Assembly: GCA_031002005.1 (NCBI GenBank)
Contig: JARYHS010008074.1
Location: 182,924,494-182,988,493 of the forward strand
DNA: 64,000 nucleotides
From: Vandiemenella viatica
Taxonomy: Eukaryota > Arthropoda > Insecta > Orthoptera > Morabidae
Direction of reading: 5' to 3'
Shown in pieces: positions 33,641 to 45,245 of this stretch. Made by a program: the position numbers and the translations under genes. Below the pieces are notes generated by a model that saw only the letters and a program-made list of their open reading frames with translations, ran no database searches and was not told the origin of the DNA. Each line of letters begins with the position of its first letter. Positions within the stretch are counted from its first letter, which is position 1.

Positions 33641-35398
33641 TGTTACTGAAAAGTCAGCTTCCCTCCCCTAAGCCTAAAGGTGAGGAGCTAGAATTTAACA
33701 AAATTCTAAGGTGCTTACATAACATAAGGCCCCAGGAAGTCTTCCTCGGTGAAGATTCCCCGATTGAACGGCACAATGACAGTGGATTCAAAATCCCTTC
33801 TTGATGTTTTACGGAGTAGTAGATTTGTCCCAGGCTGAATAGCATATGAATGGCAAATCATAAATGCTGAGGGGTTGCCCAGGGTGATTTGTCATCCATG
33901 AGTCACATCCTTCCCTCACAAATGCCTTGAAGGACTTAAAATTGCAAGTGTCCAGAGGTTGCAACTTATTTGTGGTATGGGGAGGAAAAGTAAGGACAAC
34001 AATGCCATTATTTTTACAATAGTCAAGAGCTTCAATAGAAATGTGGGTTTCATGATTGTCCATCAATAACAATATCTTCTTGTCAATACAACATTTACTA
34101 TATTTTACCAAATGCTCATACACTTTTATAAAGTTTTCACTGGTCATCCATCCAGACGGATGCGCCAACCCTAATGGACCATTATCAGGCACACCTTGCA
34201 TCATACACTTTTGATCAAACCTATGGTGTGGAAACATTAATACTAAAGGGAGGGCATTTCCTGAAGCACTAACTATTCCAACATGAGTTATAAGCTCTCC
34301 ACGTTCTTGTGATACCTTTTGACAGACTTGGCATTGACCTTTATGTGAAATAACTTTAGCCACTCGAGGGACGGTTGTAACTCCAGTCTGATCTAAATTA
34401 TAAATTTCATGAGGTTCAAATGCATAACGTTTCAAGACCTCTTCCAACTTGTCCTGAAAAAGTTTTAAGTTATTTGCGTTAAAACTACTCATGGAAAGTG
34501 AAGGATGTCGATGCATAAAACCTGTGAACCAATCCCGAGATCCGGATCGACTTGCATTCCAATTTTCGGGTACAGACAAGTTATTTTTTACCGCAAATTC
34601 GAATGCCAGGCATTTTGCGCAGGCTGGTGTCAGTCCATGAAATATCTTGCTGCTTTTAACAATATAATCTGAAAATTCTTCCTCCATACAAGGTGTCAAA
34701 ATTTGACTTTTTTTAAAAGTCTGGGGCATAGTTAACATTTTCTGGATGCATCTTCGTTCTTTTTATGTTGTCAAGAAGTGTTGATTTCTGTAGCTGGTAT
34801 TTATCAGCAGTTTTTCTAATCAATGCTCCCCTTTCTAGGACTTCGTTAACTGCCATTTTTATCGTGGCAGCACAAAAGGTCCTGTCTGTCCTCTTTTTGT
34901 AATACCTCTGCATTTTACGACCTACAACAAACACATTCTCTAAAACCAAATGTATATAACAATAATGGGAGAGATTAAACAGAAGTAAACATTTTCAGAA
35001 ATAAGGGGGAGACTTCGGACAGACTGTCCGATCTCTCCCATCGCAAGAAAAATGCACATTTGAATGTAACTAATATGGAAGTAGTTGCATCAATTATGGT
35101 TCATAATGTTCATTACTTACCTTAGTTTCCACAAAAAATATTTGCTTATTTTCAACTGAATACTGTCTAAGTCCACACCTTCCGAATGGAGCGCCAAAAA
35201 TTACATAAGAACACACAAAATCAGAAAAAGGGTCTGGATAACAATGCAAATTGTTGGAGCCTGACTATTGGCATCGGCCATTCAAGAGCAACTGATAACT
35301 CACCAAACAAGCAGCAGGGCTGCCAACTATCCTTCTCCTTAGATGAAATCTAGCAATGTCCAGTCTCTCCCACTGTCCGGGCCCTCCCCGCTCTCCCC

Positions 35399-35849
35399 TA
35401 CTCCTGGAACTACTTTCATCCACTTTAAGAAATTAATTCAGGTACTTGGCCTCTCATGAGAACAATAGGAGGAAAAATAAGAACTAAAGTACTTGTGCTG
35501 TATACCATGGAATAATAGTTGTCATTCTGGCTTATGCTGCATTTCATCCTTAACATAACCTCTGTTATTATTGCTGTCTGAAAATCAAAATTTGTACAGT
35601 GCAAGGAAGAGAATATTCACTCTATTATGAGCTGAATCTTTGCTTGTTTTTCTGTCTGTAGCCCTCTTTTCTTCCCAAAGATTTGCTTGTGGTGGATGTC
35701 AAATTGAAATCTGGAGAAAGTATTTAAGCTTTTATTATAATAGTATTATTACACTTTATTGAATACTAACTATTCAAATAATATAAGCCTATTTATTAAT
35801 AAAGTGAAATTTCTTTCAGAAAGTGAAAGAAAAAATTAATCCATTGTGT
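35399..35849. other. Unassigned spacer
   Basis: A plausible splice acceptor (TTTTCTGTCTGTAG at about 35648-35661) precedes a short open stretch, but no protein family is recognised. Confidence 0.35.
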
Positions 35850-36830
35850 TTTGCATCGTTCAGGTCTGATAGAACATACAATACCATTACTTCTGCTTTG
35901 TGAAGAAATGGCTTCACAACATGGCACCCATACCAATTTTTTGATTACTGGAGATTGTGATTCTACTAAAACAGCTTTTGCCACACTAACCTGTGATACC
36001 ACATCATGCCACAAATGACTTGTACATCGCAGGCAGAGTTACATATGTCACTTGCAAGAAGAATCACTGATTTTCTCGGACAGGGACAAACCAACTGCGC
36101 TAATTCCTTAAAAAATAATTGTGAAACAGTATAATTAGTACCTATTAATACCATATTGTTTGCTGTAAAAACCAATTTAAAAAAAAAACCATGCTAAATA
36201 ATTTGGCACAAATTTAAATACTTGGTAAGTGCACTGTATCAAATATATTGGTATCATCATCTACTGTAGAAATCTACAATGCAATCTGGGTAGAAAACTT
36301 TTGATTCTAATAAATTCACCAAGTGATCAAACGGTAATTTTTAGCTTTTGTCATCCAGGCTGCTTGTCAAACTAACCATAAATGCTAAAAAAAAAGCCCT
36401 AATCTTACAGCTCAGTTAGTAAAAGTACCTCCACTTAATTACAAGCTGCAATTTTTGCATACTACTTTCTGGATACTAATCCTGCTAGTGACATTTGTAA
36501 CTAAGCATGCTGCATAGTCTTGCAATATGCTGTGATGTCGTAATCTGTGTAGACAAAAGTTGTAGCAGAATCACAATCTCCCGTAGATCCACATTTTATT
36601 GCCAACATATATGACAAGCAACAGTTGTACTAGAGGGTCTTAAAAGGAATACAAGTGTTTCCCCCCCCCCCTTTTCTTCTTCTTAATATACACTGCACCA
36701 GCATGGCAACTGATATTCTGCGGTGCAGTGGTTCTAATGATGACATAATGGTCCTGGGTGGGTGCCAAGATGCGACAGAATTTTCTCACACAGTAGAAAT
36801 AGAGGTGTCCTATATTTTTCTAAACTTCAA
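35850..36830. repeat. Diverged inverted duplication with exon-like features
   Basis: Minus-strand sequence from about 36180 down to 35850 resembles plus-strand sequence from about 36390 to 36830. Shared landmarks are GTGACATNTGTAACT, TGATGT-GTAATC/TATCAC, GTAGAATCACAATCTCC and, further out, TGGGTGCCA. The minus copy has a strong acceptor (TTGGTTTTTACAG), an open reading stretch of about 57 codons starting NNMVLIGTNYTVSQLFF, and a donor (CAG|GTTAGT). The plus copy also has an acceptor (ATCTTACAG) and an open stretch MATDILRCSGSNDDIMVLGG near 36703. This may be an old duplicated gene fragment or a repeat family. No function assigned. Confidence 0.35.
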
Positions 36831-37344
36831 AATTTATAGTAGCCTATAGATAGTGCTACTGTTTAATTACTGTGGGATTAGTGATGTCACTAATGTGACC
36901 CAAATGAAAGCAGTGTAAATTAGAAATAAATAAATCATAATTTTCAAGTATTCCTGAATTTAATTGCGCCAGCACCTAGCAACAAAATGTGTTTATGGGT
37001 ATCTTATAAAGATGCTGGATTACTTAATTGTGATAGGCCACTTAGTTTAAATAATCCCAAACTAAGAAAAGGTGTTTGCAAATAATGTTCACAAGTCTAT
37101 TGCTGGTATACGTAAATTATATTTGTGCAAAGTTACAAACTGAAATGGCATCAGACAAAGTCTCTGAAGATATTTGATTAACCGATTCAAGCCAGACCAC
37201 ACCCCATAGTTCCAAGTACAATTAGCTATCACTTGGAAGCATTTCAAAGTTCTACACACGCTTCTACTATTCAACTTGTTTGTCCACGCCAGAAACCTAA
37301 ATTATCCCAAGGCACCACATGGCATGAATATGGCTTCACTGCTA

Positions 37345-38628
37345 TGAGGGTGAGTCAAATGAAAACCTTAAATATTTTTTTGAATATTATTTACTGTGCA
37401 GAAGTGGTACAAAGCTGTATCACTTTTCAACATAATCTCCCCCACGCTCAATGCAAGCCCTCCAGCGCTTACAAAGTGCATAAATTCCTTTAGAAAAAAA
37501 TTCTTTCGGTAGTCCACGCAACCACTCGTGCACCGCATGGCATACCTCTTCATCAGAGCGGAACTTCTTTCCTCCCATTGCTTCATTGAGTGGTCCAAAC
37601 ATATAGAAATCACTTGGGGCAAGGTCTGGTGAGTATGGTGAATGAGGAAGACACTCAAAATGCAGGTCTGTGATTGTTGCAACTGTTGTACGAGCAGTGT
37701 GGGGCCTTGCATTGTCATGTTGCAAAAGGACACCTGATGACAGCAATCCACATCACTTTGATTTGATTGCAGGTCGAAGATGAATTTTTAGGAGATCTGT
37801 GTATGATGCACTGGTGACAGTGGTCCCTCTAGGCATGTAATGCTCCAAAATGATGCCTTTTTTGTCCCAAAAGAGAGTCAGCATAACCTTCCCTGCTGAT
37901 GGTTCTGTTCGAAACTTCTTTGGTTTTGGTGATGAGGAATGGCGCCATTCCTTGCTCACTTTCTTCGTTTCTGGTTGGTGAAAGTGAACCCAGATTTTGT
38001 CCCCAGTAACGATTCTTGCAAGGAAGCCATCAGCTTCTCGTTCAAAGTGCCGAAGAAGTTCTTCACAAGCATCAACACATCATTCTCTCATTTCAGGAGT
38101 CAGGTGCCGTGGCACCCATCTTGCAAACACTTTGTGAAACTGGAGCACTTCATGGCACAATGTGGTGTTCTGAACCATGACTAATCTTTAAACATGCTGC
38201 AATGTCATTCAGTGTCACTCGGCAGCTTTCCATCACTATGGCTTCAACTGCTGCAACGTTCTGTGGAGTTACGACTCGTGCCTGACCTGGACACCATTTG
38301 CGAACTTCCTACTCCATTCGTAGACTTGCTGCTGTGACAAACATGCATCAGTGTACTGAACCTTCATTCTTTGATGAATTTCAATAAGTTTCACACCTTC
38401 ACTTCTCAAAAACCGAATAACAGAACGCTGTTCTTCCCTGGTGCAAGTCTCAAGTGGGGCAGCCATCTTTATACTGATACTGCGACGGTATTTGTGCATC
38501 TGCACTATGCTGCCACCTACAGGCCATTCTGCACACTGCTTGTAGCACGCTTACCAACTTGCAGGATAACAGCGTGAAATTTCGATTTTCTTATTTCAAA
38601 CTTAAGGTTTTCATTTGACTCACCCTCG
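37345..38628 (-). mobile_element. mariner transposon
   Basis: TA flanks both ends (37343-37344, 38629-38630). The inverted repeats are CGAGGGTGAGTCAAATGAAA, then ACCTTAA (left end TGAGGGTGAG). Length 1284 bp, the usual mariner size. The transposase is on the minus strand. Confidence 0.93.
37420..38466 (-). pseudogene. mariner transposase (DD34D), with stops
   Basis: From MAAPLETCTREEQRSVIRFL the first HTH continues to GVKLIEIHQRMK and SQQQVYEWSRKFANG. Then come the linker WVPRHLTPEMRE and the catalytic blocks IVTGDKIWVHFHQPETKK, VLLQHDNARPHTA and PYSPDLAPSDFYMF, which carry the three Asp of the DD34D signature. The C-terminus ends KRWRACIERGGDYVEK. Stops lie after NGVQ, near 38080 and after RPAIKSK at 37753, so it is inactive but recent enough to align end to end. 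Confidence 0.92.
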
Positions 38629-39217
38629 TACATTGCTATAAAGCTGAATATGTGAACCTACATAATGCCAAAATAAAACAGTTGCACAGTAGTGCTTGAT
38701 ATGAAACTTTCTGACCGACTGAGCTATATGGTGACGCCTCACATTTTTTCTGGAAGGTTGCGCTACTGTGACTGCACGAGTGAGAACAAGGTAAATTCTG
38801 GGCACATATTTCTACTCGTGGAGCGTGGGAAGCTGCAAAAATTCCTCTTCCCATGGGAATCTTCCAATAACTGATCAGATTCGTACAAACTTACATCATA
38901 TATCTTGACCTTGAATGTTAAAAACATTTCTATCACTCTGAAATTTTTAGAATCGCTAGATGATAAACAAAGCATCAAATTTAATCCTTATAAAAAATTC
39001 TGTAACTTTAATAGTTTAGCCGTAAATAAATAATTTTGATGAGATTACTAAGACCTGTTAATAACCTTCACAATTTTATTGTTACTAAACTGAAATACAT
39101 TTTGTTTTACTCCCAAGGAGTTGTTCTTTCGTTTCTATTAAGCAAATTATGTTTACTATTAAAAGATGAAATAAAATTTCGTGATTCAAAAACAGAATGT
39201 AACTAATTAAAATTTAA

Positions 39218-41690
39218 GAAGTTATAGAAGCTAACGATCTGAAAGTAGTTTTAATCAAATTTATTTAAAAAGGTTACTTAACAAACTTGAAGTTTCTAAT
39301 TGCTTTCTTCGATTTATTACGAATTTTCGAAATATTACTCCAGGCGAATGCTTAAGAATATTGCAATTGAAAATACTATATCAAAACTGTAAAAATCAGC
39401 TTTCTAGCTTGAATTAGCATAGAAGCTGGATTTTAAAAAAATTATATGCAATTCTGTTCAATTTAACTCGTGGTTCTGAGAACAAATTTTGTTATGCAGT
39501 TACAAAGTTTATAAGATACCTGACAACTTACTTTACTTACAGTACTACTTTTTTATTACATGACTAGCCCCAAAGCCCGTCGAAAATGTGTTTTTACGGA
39601 GTGTTATGGTAATTTATTTCTCTGCAGTTGCTTAACTAAATAGAATTGTTATAAAATAAAGCTCACTGTAATTTATCGTCCCTTGTGCTGTAGCAAAAAG
39701 CTTCAGTTGTCAACTTGGTCCAAGTTACATATCAGCCTAACCACACTCACCACTATTATTGTTGCTAGAAAAGCATAGTTTCAATCACAAGTGCATTAAT
39801 ACATTCCCTGTATCGCATGTCAGTGTCATCATGCATCGGGATATAAACTTGATCCCAAATCTTCACAGATTTTACACTTTTCTTTCTTAATACCTGTGTT
39901 GAAGATCGATATTTTAACGGTTGAAACAGCTTACATCAGCTGATATAATGACCCCAGTTAAAATAAAGGATGCTAAAAATAAATCTATGTCACGTAATAT
40001 TAGGCCACATTATCGCGGTCAGTTTGAAATTTCTTTCATTCAAACAATGTAATGATTTCAGTAAAGGAAACTGATAATTAATATCCCAATTTAAATGAAA
40101 TATATACTTTTCTTTCAGTTTTCTGACAATTCATGTCTTAGCAATTGCTTAAATAAATAGAATTGTAATAAAATAAAATTCAATGTAACTCCAAATGCCT
40201 TGCATTGTAGCAAAAGTTTACCGTTTCTATCCGGTTCCAGGTTGCATTTCAACCTAACCATGTACTATGATAAACTTGCCACCAGAATACTGTACTTCAA
40301 TCTCATGCATATTAATACATGAACTGTATTGCGTTTTATTGGCAATATAAATTTGATCAAAAATCTTCAAGAGTTTTACACATTTCATTTTTGTTATTTG
40401 TGATTCAGACAGATATTCAAACGTTTGAATGGCTGACATAGTTGCTGAAATAACAGGATCAGTAATATTACACAGTGGAAGCAAAGGAAATTAAAATAAA
40501 TCTTACATACTTACATTACGCCACGTAATATTTGTTTAAAGTTTAGTGTAAGATGCACAGATCACAATCAGTGTGCATCTATTTCCATTCAAGCAAATTA
40601 ATAATTTCAGTAATAGGACACACACAGTTTAAATTATTAAAAAAAAAAATTACTCGTGCCCTTTGCCATAATGTCAAATTCCAGTTGCAAATCTGATCCA
40701 TGCTAAGTAACAATCTAACCAAAACCTCTACATTTAAGGAATACTTCTATATATCAAAAGAATATTATGTAAATATAAGCATCTAATTATTGATATGCCG
40801 ATTTTAACTCAATAAATACTTTTATTTCAGTGCTATGTCAGTTAATTTATTTGCGGATGCTTGGAAATGTTGCTTAAGAAAGCGCATTACCAAGAATAAT
40901 GACGTAAACCGTGACGTCAATGCGCGACGACACAAATTTACATCATGGTGTGACAGATGATGTCATAGCTTACACCTTACTTATTATATTAATACATGAT
41001 TCTCTCCACAAAATCCTTACTGTTAAACCCCACCTTGATTCAGCACCTTCGAATTATTACTTAATCACTGTAATGAGTTTGGAAGATAAGTTATTTGTGT
41101 TGGGTATGGCCCCTAGACTGATAATATTTATATAGTAATGAGTAACAAATATATAATACATTGTTTGTAATATTTCTACTTCTATTAGTTTGGCTGTCAT
41201 GTGGCAGTACACATTCTGAAAAATTCTTGGCATAGTTATTTCAGTTATTCTAAGTCTTAAGAAAAAAAAAGTGGCAGAATGATTGGGTAATGGGTTTTTC
41301 ATACAGTGACATTGCAGCTCATAAGATGTGTGCTGCTTAGACAGTGATGCTTGTTGAAGCATTGCACTCTATGGGGACATGTCTGCATTGACATTTTGAA
41401 GATGGCTGCTGAGGGATTGCCTAGTAGCACAGATGTCATTGCATTAGCTTCCGTTGACCAGAAATCTCATACTTTACTGGGCGTGTGAACACCCTCTGGC
41501 ATTCTGATCATCAAAGGTAGTGTTTTTGAATGAGTCCCTCTTCAACTGCACACTTAAACGCATTACTGGTATCGTTTACCAGAAGATAACAGTTTTAGAT
41601 ATATTAAAATGCTCGAATAAGTAAAGTCCAGATGAAATAACATTAGGACAGGAGAAGAATTGTTTAACTTATAAACGTAACCTATATTTT
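39218..41690 (+). repeat. Segmental duplication, copy 1 (contains a Helitron)
   Basis: The flanks 39218-39563 and 40997-41690 correspond to 43663-44262 and 44263-44950 at high identity, for example CCCCACCTTGATTCAGCACC and GGGTATGGCCCCTAGACT. The Helitron 39564-40996 interrupts this copy. Both copies run into the same LINE 3' end on the right. Confidence 0.85.
39564..40996 (-). mobile_element. Non-autonomous Helitron, copy 1
   Basis: On the minus strand the 3' end is CTAG (39567-39564) followed by T. The 5' end is TGTATTAATATAATAAG preceded by A, matching the TCTATTAATATAATA ends of the sister copies with one change. A degenerate hairpin-forming stretch (complement of AAGCCCGTCG...) precedes CTAG. 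A Helitron inserts between A and T without duplication, and the paralogous segment at 44262/44263 shows exactly this empty site. No Rep/helicase gene. Confidence 0.85.
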
Positions 41691-42795
41691 TTTTTTTTTT
41701 TTTTTTTTTGCTGTCGTCAGTTTCTTGACTACAATTCTCCATTCCTTCCTATCTTGAGCTAACCTCTTTATCTCAACATACCACCTACAATCTACATCTT
41801 CAATTATCTTTCTTTTGACTGTTCCCGACCATTAACAAAATAACTAATCCAATATGTCTTAAATTGTGACCCATCAACATCCCTCTTTTTTCTTTAAAAC
41901 TCTTCCACAAGCTTCTTTTCTCACCCATCGTTTCCAAAATACCTTCATTTCATACATCCTCTGCTCACTTAATTGTTAGCATTCTTCTGCAGCACCACAT
42001 TTCAAATGCTTCAATTTTTCTGGTATTCCTATGGTCAATGCTTTGCTACCAAACAATACACTCATTTTCCATAGAACTCAATATAAGAGACTGGTTCTGT
42101 GTGATGTATGAAGTGGTCAATATACATATAAACAATTGCATAAAAAATAAACACACCGGTGACAGTCGCAACATACATGATACATTAATTACATCAACTG
42201 CATTTACCCAGGCTACTGGCAATTATTTTATAGATACCTTGCAAATAAATTCTTTGACGGAGTGCTGTGCTCCATACATAAAGTTAAAAAAATTCTTTCT
42301 GTGGTGTAGATCAGTATTTGAAACAAAAATGTTTCTTTTTTTCCATGAAAGCTTTTTTTGCTAGTGCTATGCTGCTTTTAACCCATTCTTACATAAGTTG
42401 TAGTTTTACTTCTCCTATTCCATCTGATAATATTTGTGTTTATAATCCACTATTACTGCTATCATTTTTACTACATTTCATCAGTTTTGTCTTCCTCTGG
42501 TTTATATTTAGCCCAAAAGCTTTCTTCAGCATTTTATTCATGACATTCAGTAACTTCTAAATATTCTCGGCCTGTTCTGCTAAAAGGACAATGTCATCAG
42601 CAAACTGTTGCATACTGAATTTTTCTGCTTACCCCATGGTCAAATTGTATATTAATGGAAATATACTACAACCTTGTTGCACATCCTTTTAAACTAGTGC
42701 AAGGTATCCTGATTTTCTGCTTTTATTATACCCATTTCATTATTATATACATTAAAAAGTATTCTTCTATTTTGATATTTTACAACTGACTTGTA
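41690..42795 (-). pseudogene. LINE 3' region (RT palm to poly-A), minus strand
   Basis: A T-run at 41691-41709 on the plus strand is the A-tail. Minus-strand frames give QQGCSIFPLIYNL, QQFADDIVLLAEQAE and NQRKTKLMKCSKN, the RT blocks also seen in the 8857-11040 element. About 230 bp near 42055-42285 has no counterpart there and looks like an insertion. It abuts the partial Helitron at 42796. Confidence 0.75.
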
Positions 42796-43589
42796 CTATC
42801 ATAAATGATAAACTTGCCGCCAGAATAACAATACTGTACTTCAATCTCAAGCATATTAATACATTAACTGTATTGTGTTTTAGTGGCAAATCGCGATATA
42901 AATTTGATCAAAAATCTTCAAGAGTTTTACACATTTCTTTATTGTTATTCGTGATTCAGATATTGAAACGTATGAATGGCTGACACAGTTGCTGAAATAA
43001 TAGGATCAGTAATATTACACACTTAAAGCAAAGGGAATTAAAATAAATCTTATAAACTTACATTATGCCACGTAATATTTGTTTCAAGTGTAGTGTAAGA
43101 TGCTCAGATCACAATCAGTGTCCATCTATTTTCATTCAGACGAATTAATAATTTCAATAATAGGACACAGTTTAAATATTTTGAATTTTTTTTTATTAAT
43201 ACCCTCTGCCATAACGTCTAATGCTAGTTGCAATTCTGATCCATACTTAGTAACAATCTAACCAAAACCTCTACATTGATGCTCGTAATACAAAGCTTTT
43301 ACCTTACATATCTATAGACAAAGAATTTAGGGAATACTTCTATATATCAAAAGAATATTATGTAAATATAAGCATCTAATGATTGATATGCCGATTTTAA
43401 CTCAATAAATACTTTTATTTCAGTGCAATGGCAGTTAATTTATTCGCGGATGCTTGGAAATGTTATTTTAGAACGCACATTACCAAGAATAATGTCGTAA
43501 ACCGTGACATCATTGTGCAACGTCATAAAGTTACATCATGGTGTGACAGATGACATCATAGCTCACACCTTACGTATTATATTAATAGA
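42796..43589 (-). mobile_element. Non-autonomous Helitron, copy 2, 3'-truncated
   Basis: Minus-strand sequence from 43589 starts TCTATTAATATAATACG after A and stays colinear with copy 1 (e.g. ATAAGCATCTAAT, GATATGCCGATTTTAAC) until it meets LINE sequence near 42795. The CTAG end is missing. Confidence 0.8.
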
Positions 43590-43662
43590 TGATTTTCTCT
43601 ACAAAATCCTATAGCTGTAACACCCCACCTTGTTTCAGCATTCTAAGTCTTAAAACAAAAAA

Positions 43663-44950
43663 AGTTATTGAAGCTATCGGATCTGTATGTAGCTTTAATT
43701 AAATCTACATATTTAAAAATGGTTACTTAACAAACTTGAAGTCTCTAATTGCTTTCTTCGATTTATTACAAATTTTCGAAATATTACTCCAGGTGAATGT
43801 TTGAGAATGTTGCAATTGAAAATACTATCGCAAAACTGTAAAAGAGAATGGAGGCTCAGAGAATACCAATAAAAATCCATGAAATTATAATGCATGATAA
43901 ACGACCCAGAGGAAGACCAAGAGATGGATGGCTGAAAGGAGTGGAGGAGGATGTAGGGAAGAGAGGAGAGGACTGACTGTAACAAAGTGGTGACAGAGAG
44001 GTGGTGGGATGAAAGAAGCAAATGGAGAGGCTTGTGCATAAAACAGACCCGGCCAGAGGCTAGAAAGTGTTGAGGATGATCGCAAAACTGTAATAATCTG
44101 CTTTCTAGCTTGAATTAACATAGAAACTGACTTAAAAAAATGATATGCAATTCTATTCAATTTAACTCTTGGTTCTGAGAACAAATTTTGCTATGCAGTT
44201 ACAAAATTTGTAAGATACCTGTCAACTTACTGCATTTACGGCAGTTCTTTTTTATTACATAATGATTTTCTCCGCAAAATCCTATAGCTGTTATACCCCA
44301 CCTTGATTCAGCACCTTCGAATTATTACTCAATCACTGTAACGGGTTTGGAAGATAAGGTATTTGTGTTGGGTATGGCCCCTAGACTAATAATATTCATA
44401 TTGTAATGAGTAACAAATATAATAATACATTGTTTGTAATATTTCTACTTCTATTAGTTTGGCTGTCATGTGGCAGTACACATTCTGAAAAATTTTTGGC
44501 ATAGTTATTTCAGTTATTCTAAGTCTTAAGACAAAAAAAGTGGCTGAATGATTGGGTAATGGGTTTTTCATACAGTGACATTGCAGCTCATATGATGTAT
44601 GCTGCTTAGACAGAGATGCTTGTTGAAGCATTGCACTCTATGGGGACATGTCTGCATTGACATTTTGAAGATGGCTGCTGAGGGATTGCCTAGTAGCACA
44701 GATGTCATTGCATTAGCTTCCGTTGACCAGAAATCTCATACTTTACTGGGCGTGTGAACACCCTCTGGCATTCTGATCATCAAAGGTAGTGTTTTTGGAT
44801 GAGTCCCTCTTCAACTGCACACTTAAACGCATTGCTGGTATCACTTACCAGAAGATAACAGTTTTAGATATATTAAAATGCTCGAATAAGTAAAGCCCTG
44901 ATGAAATAACATTAGTACAGGAGAATTGTTTAACCTATAAACGTAACCTA
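43663..44950 (+). repeat. Segmental duplication, copy 2 (Helitron-free)
   Basis: Colinear with 39218-39563 joined to 40997-41690. It has the uninterrupted junction TTATTACATA/ATGATTTTC at 44262/44263 where copy 1 has the Helitron, and a private 237-bp LINE insertion (43842-44078). Confidence 0.85.
43842..44078 (+). mobile_element. 5'-truncated LINE 3' end with 15-bp target duplication
   Basis: ATCGCAAAACTGTAA occurs at 43827-43841 and 44079-44093. The inserted 237 bp encodes a LINE C-terminus: RMEAQRIPIKIHEII, KRPRGRPRDGWLKGVEED and, after a stop, MERLVHKTDPARG. Copy 1 of the duplication lacks it. Confidence 0.8.
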
Positions 44951-44954
44951 TAAT

Positions 44955-45140
44955 TTTTTTTTTGCTGTCATCAGTCTCTTGACTACAATCCTCCATTCCT
45001 TCCTATCTTGAGCTAACCTCTTTCTCAACATACCACTTACAATTTACATCTTCAATTATCCACTACCTCTACAGTTCTTTCTTTTGACTGTTCCCGACCA
45101 TTAACAAAATAACTAATCCCGCATGTCTTAAATTGTGGCC
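44955..45140 (-). pseudogene. LINE 3' end, minus strand
   Basis: T-run at 44953-44962, then CTGTCATCAGTCTCTTGACT and TTCCTTCCTATCTTGAGCTA, the same 3' untranslated blocks as at 41710 and 8870. It is cut by the Penelope-type palindrome on the right. Confidence 0.75.
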
Positions 45141-45209
45141 CACCAACATCCCTCTTTTTGCTTGAAGATTTCTTGGGCGTGCAGCCAGGTCAATTGATCG
45201 CAGATGTAC

Positions 45210-45245
45210 GAATTTTTGATGGCATAACATGCCATGATCTTCAGG
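45210..45245 (-). ncRNA. Hammerhead-like core (candidate), PLE minus arm
   Basis: CTGAAGA (45244 to 45238), then a hairpin with ATGGCAT pairing perfectly to ATGCCAT, then CAAAAA where the canonical sequence is CGAAA. The stem is preserved although its sequence differs from the plus arm; the G12 position is lost. Confidence 0.35.

Larger units (their letters stand above)
30890..34949 (-). pseudogene. pogo/Tigger/Jerky-type transposase, interrupted
   Basis: An N-terminal Pipsqueak/CENP-B-type HTH (KMAVNEVLERGALIRKTADK, 34949 to about 34716) is followed, after an overlapping frame change, by a 309-codon frame (34738 to 33809). It has a second DNA-binding stretch (NWNASRSGSRDWFTGFMHRH) and the DDE core: IYNLDQTGVTTV, KKILLLMDNHETH, and TTNKLQPLDTCNFKSFK. 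These supply the three acidic residues as in Tigger/Jerky proteins. Past a stop at 33809 the frame goes on through ESTVIVPFNRGIFTEEDFLG. After the insertion the C-terminal part resumes (ENIQPFPKSKERKATNRGHK, 31640-31410). It then gives a decayed YVARIEDTGGYTVRFLK-like domain to about 30890, a region found after the DDE core in many insect copies. Stops and shifts make it inactive. Confidence 0.85.
30513..35398 (-). mobile_element. pogo/Jerky-like DNA transposon with nested insertion
   Basis: TA flanks both ends (30511-30512, 35399-35400). The terminal inverted repeats GGGGAGAGNGGGGAGGG, then CGGACAGT, match across about 27 bp. The transposase reads on the minus strand from 34949 to about 30890. 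It is split by roughly 2 kb of foreign sequence at about 31665-33640. Without that insertion the element would be about 2.9 kb. Confidence 0.85.

Noticed and set aside
33532..33804. 90-codon plus-strand protein
   Set aside because: It overlaps the pogo-like transposase C-terminus on the opposite strand and spans the insertion border.
36655..36849. A small conserved gene from the neat MATDILRCSGSNDDIM frame
   Set aside because: The same DNA recurs in reverse orientation nearby with a different best frame, so the apparent protein may be accidental. Kept only as an exon-like duplicate.
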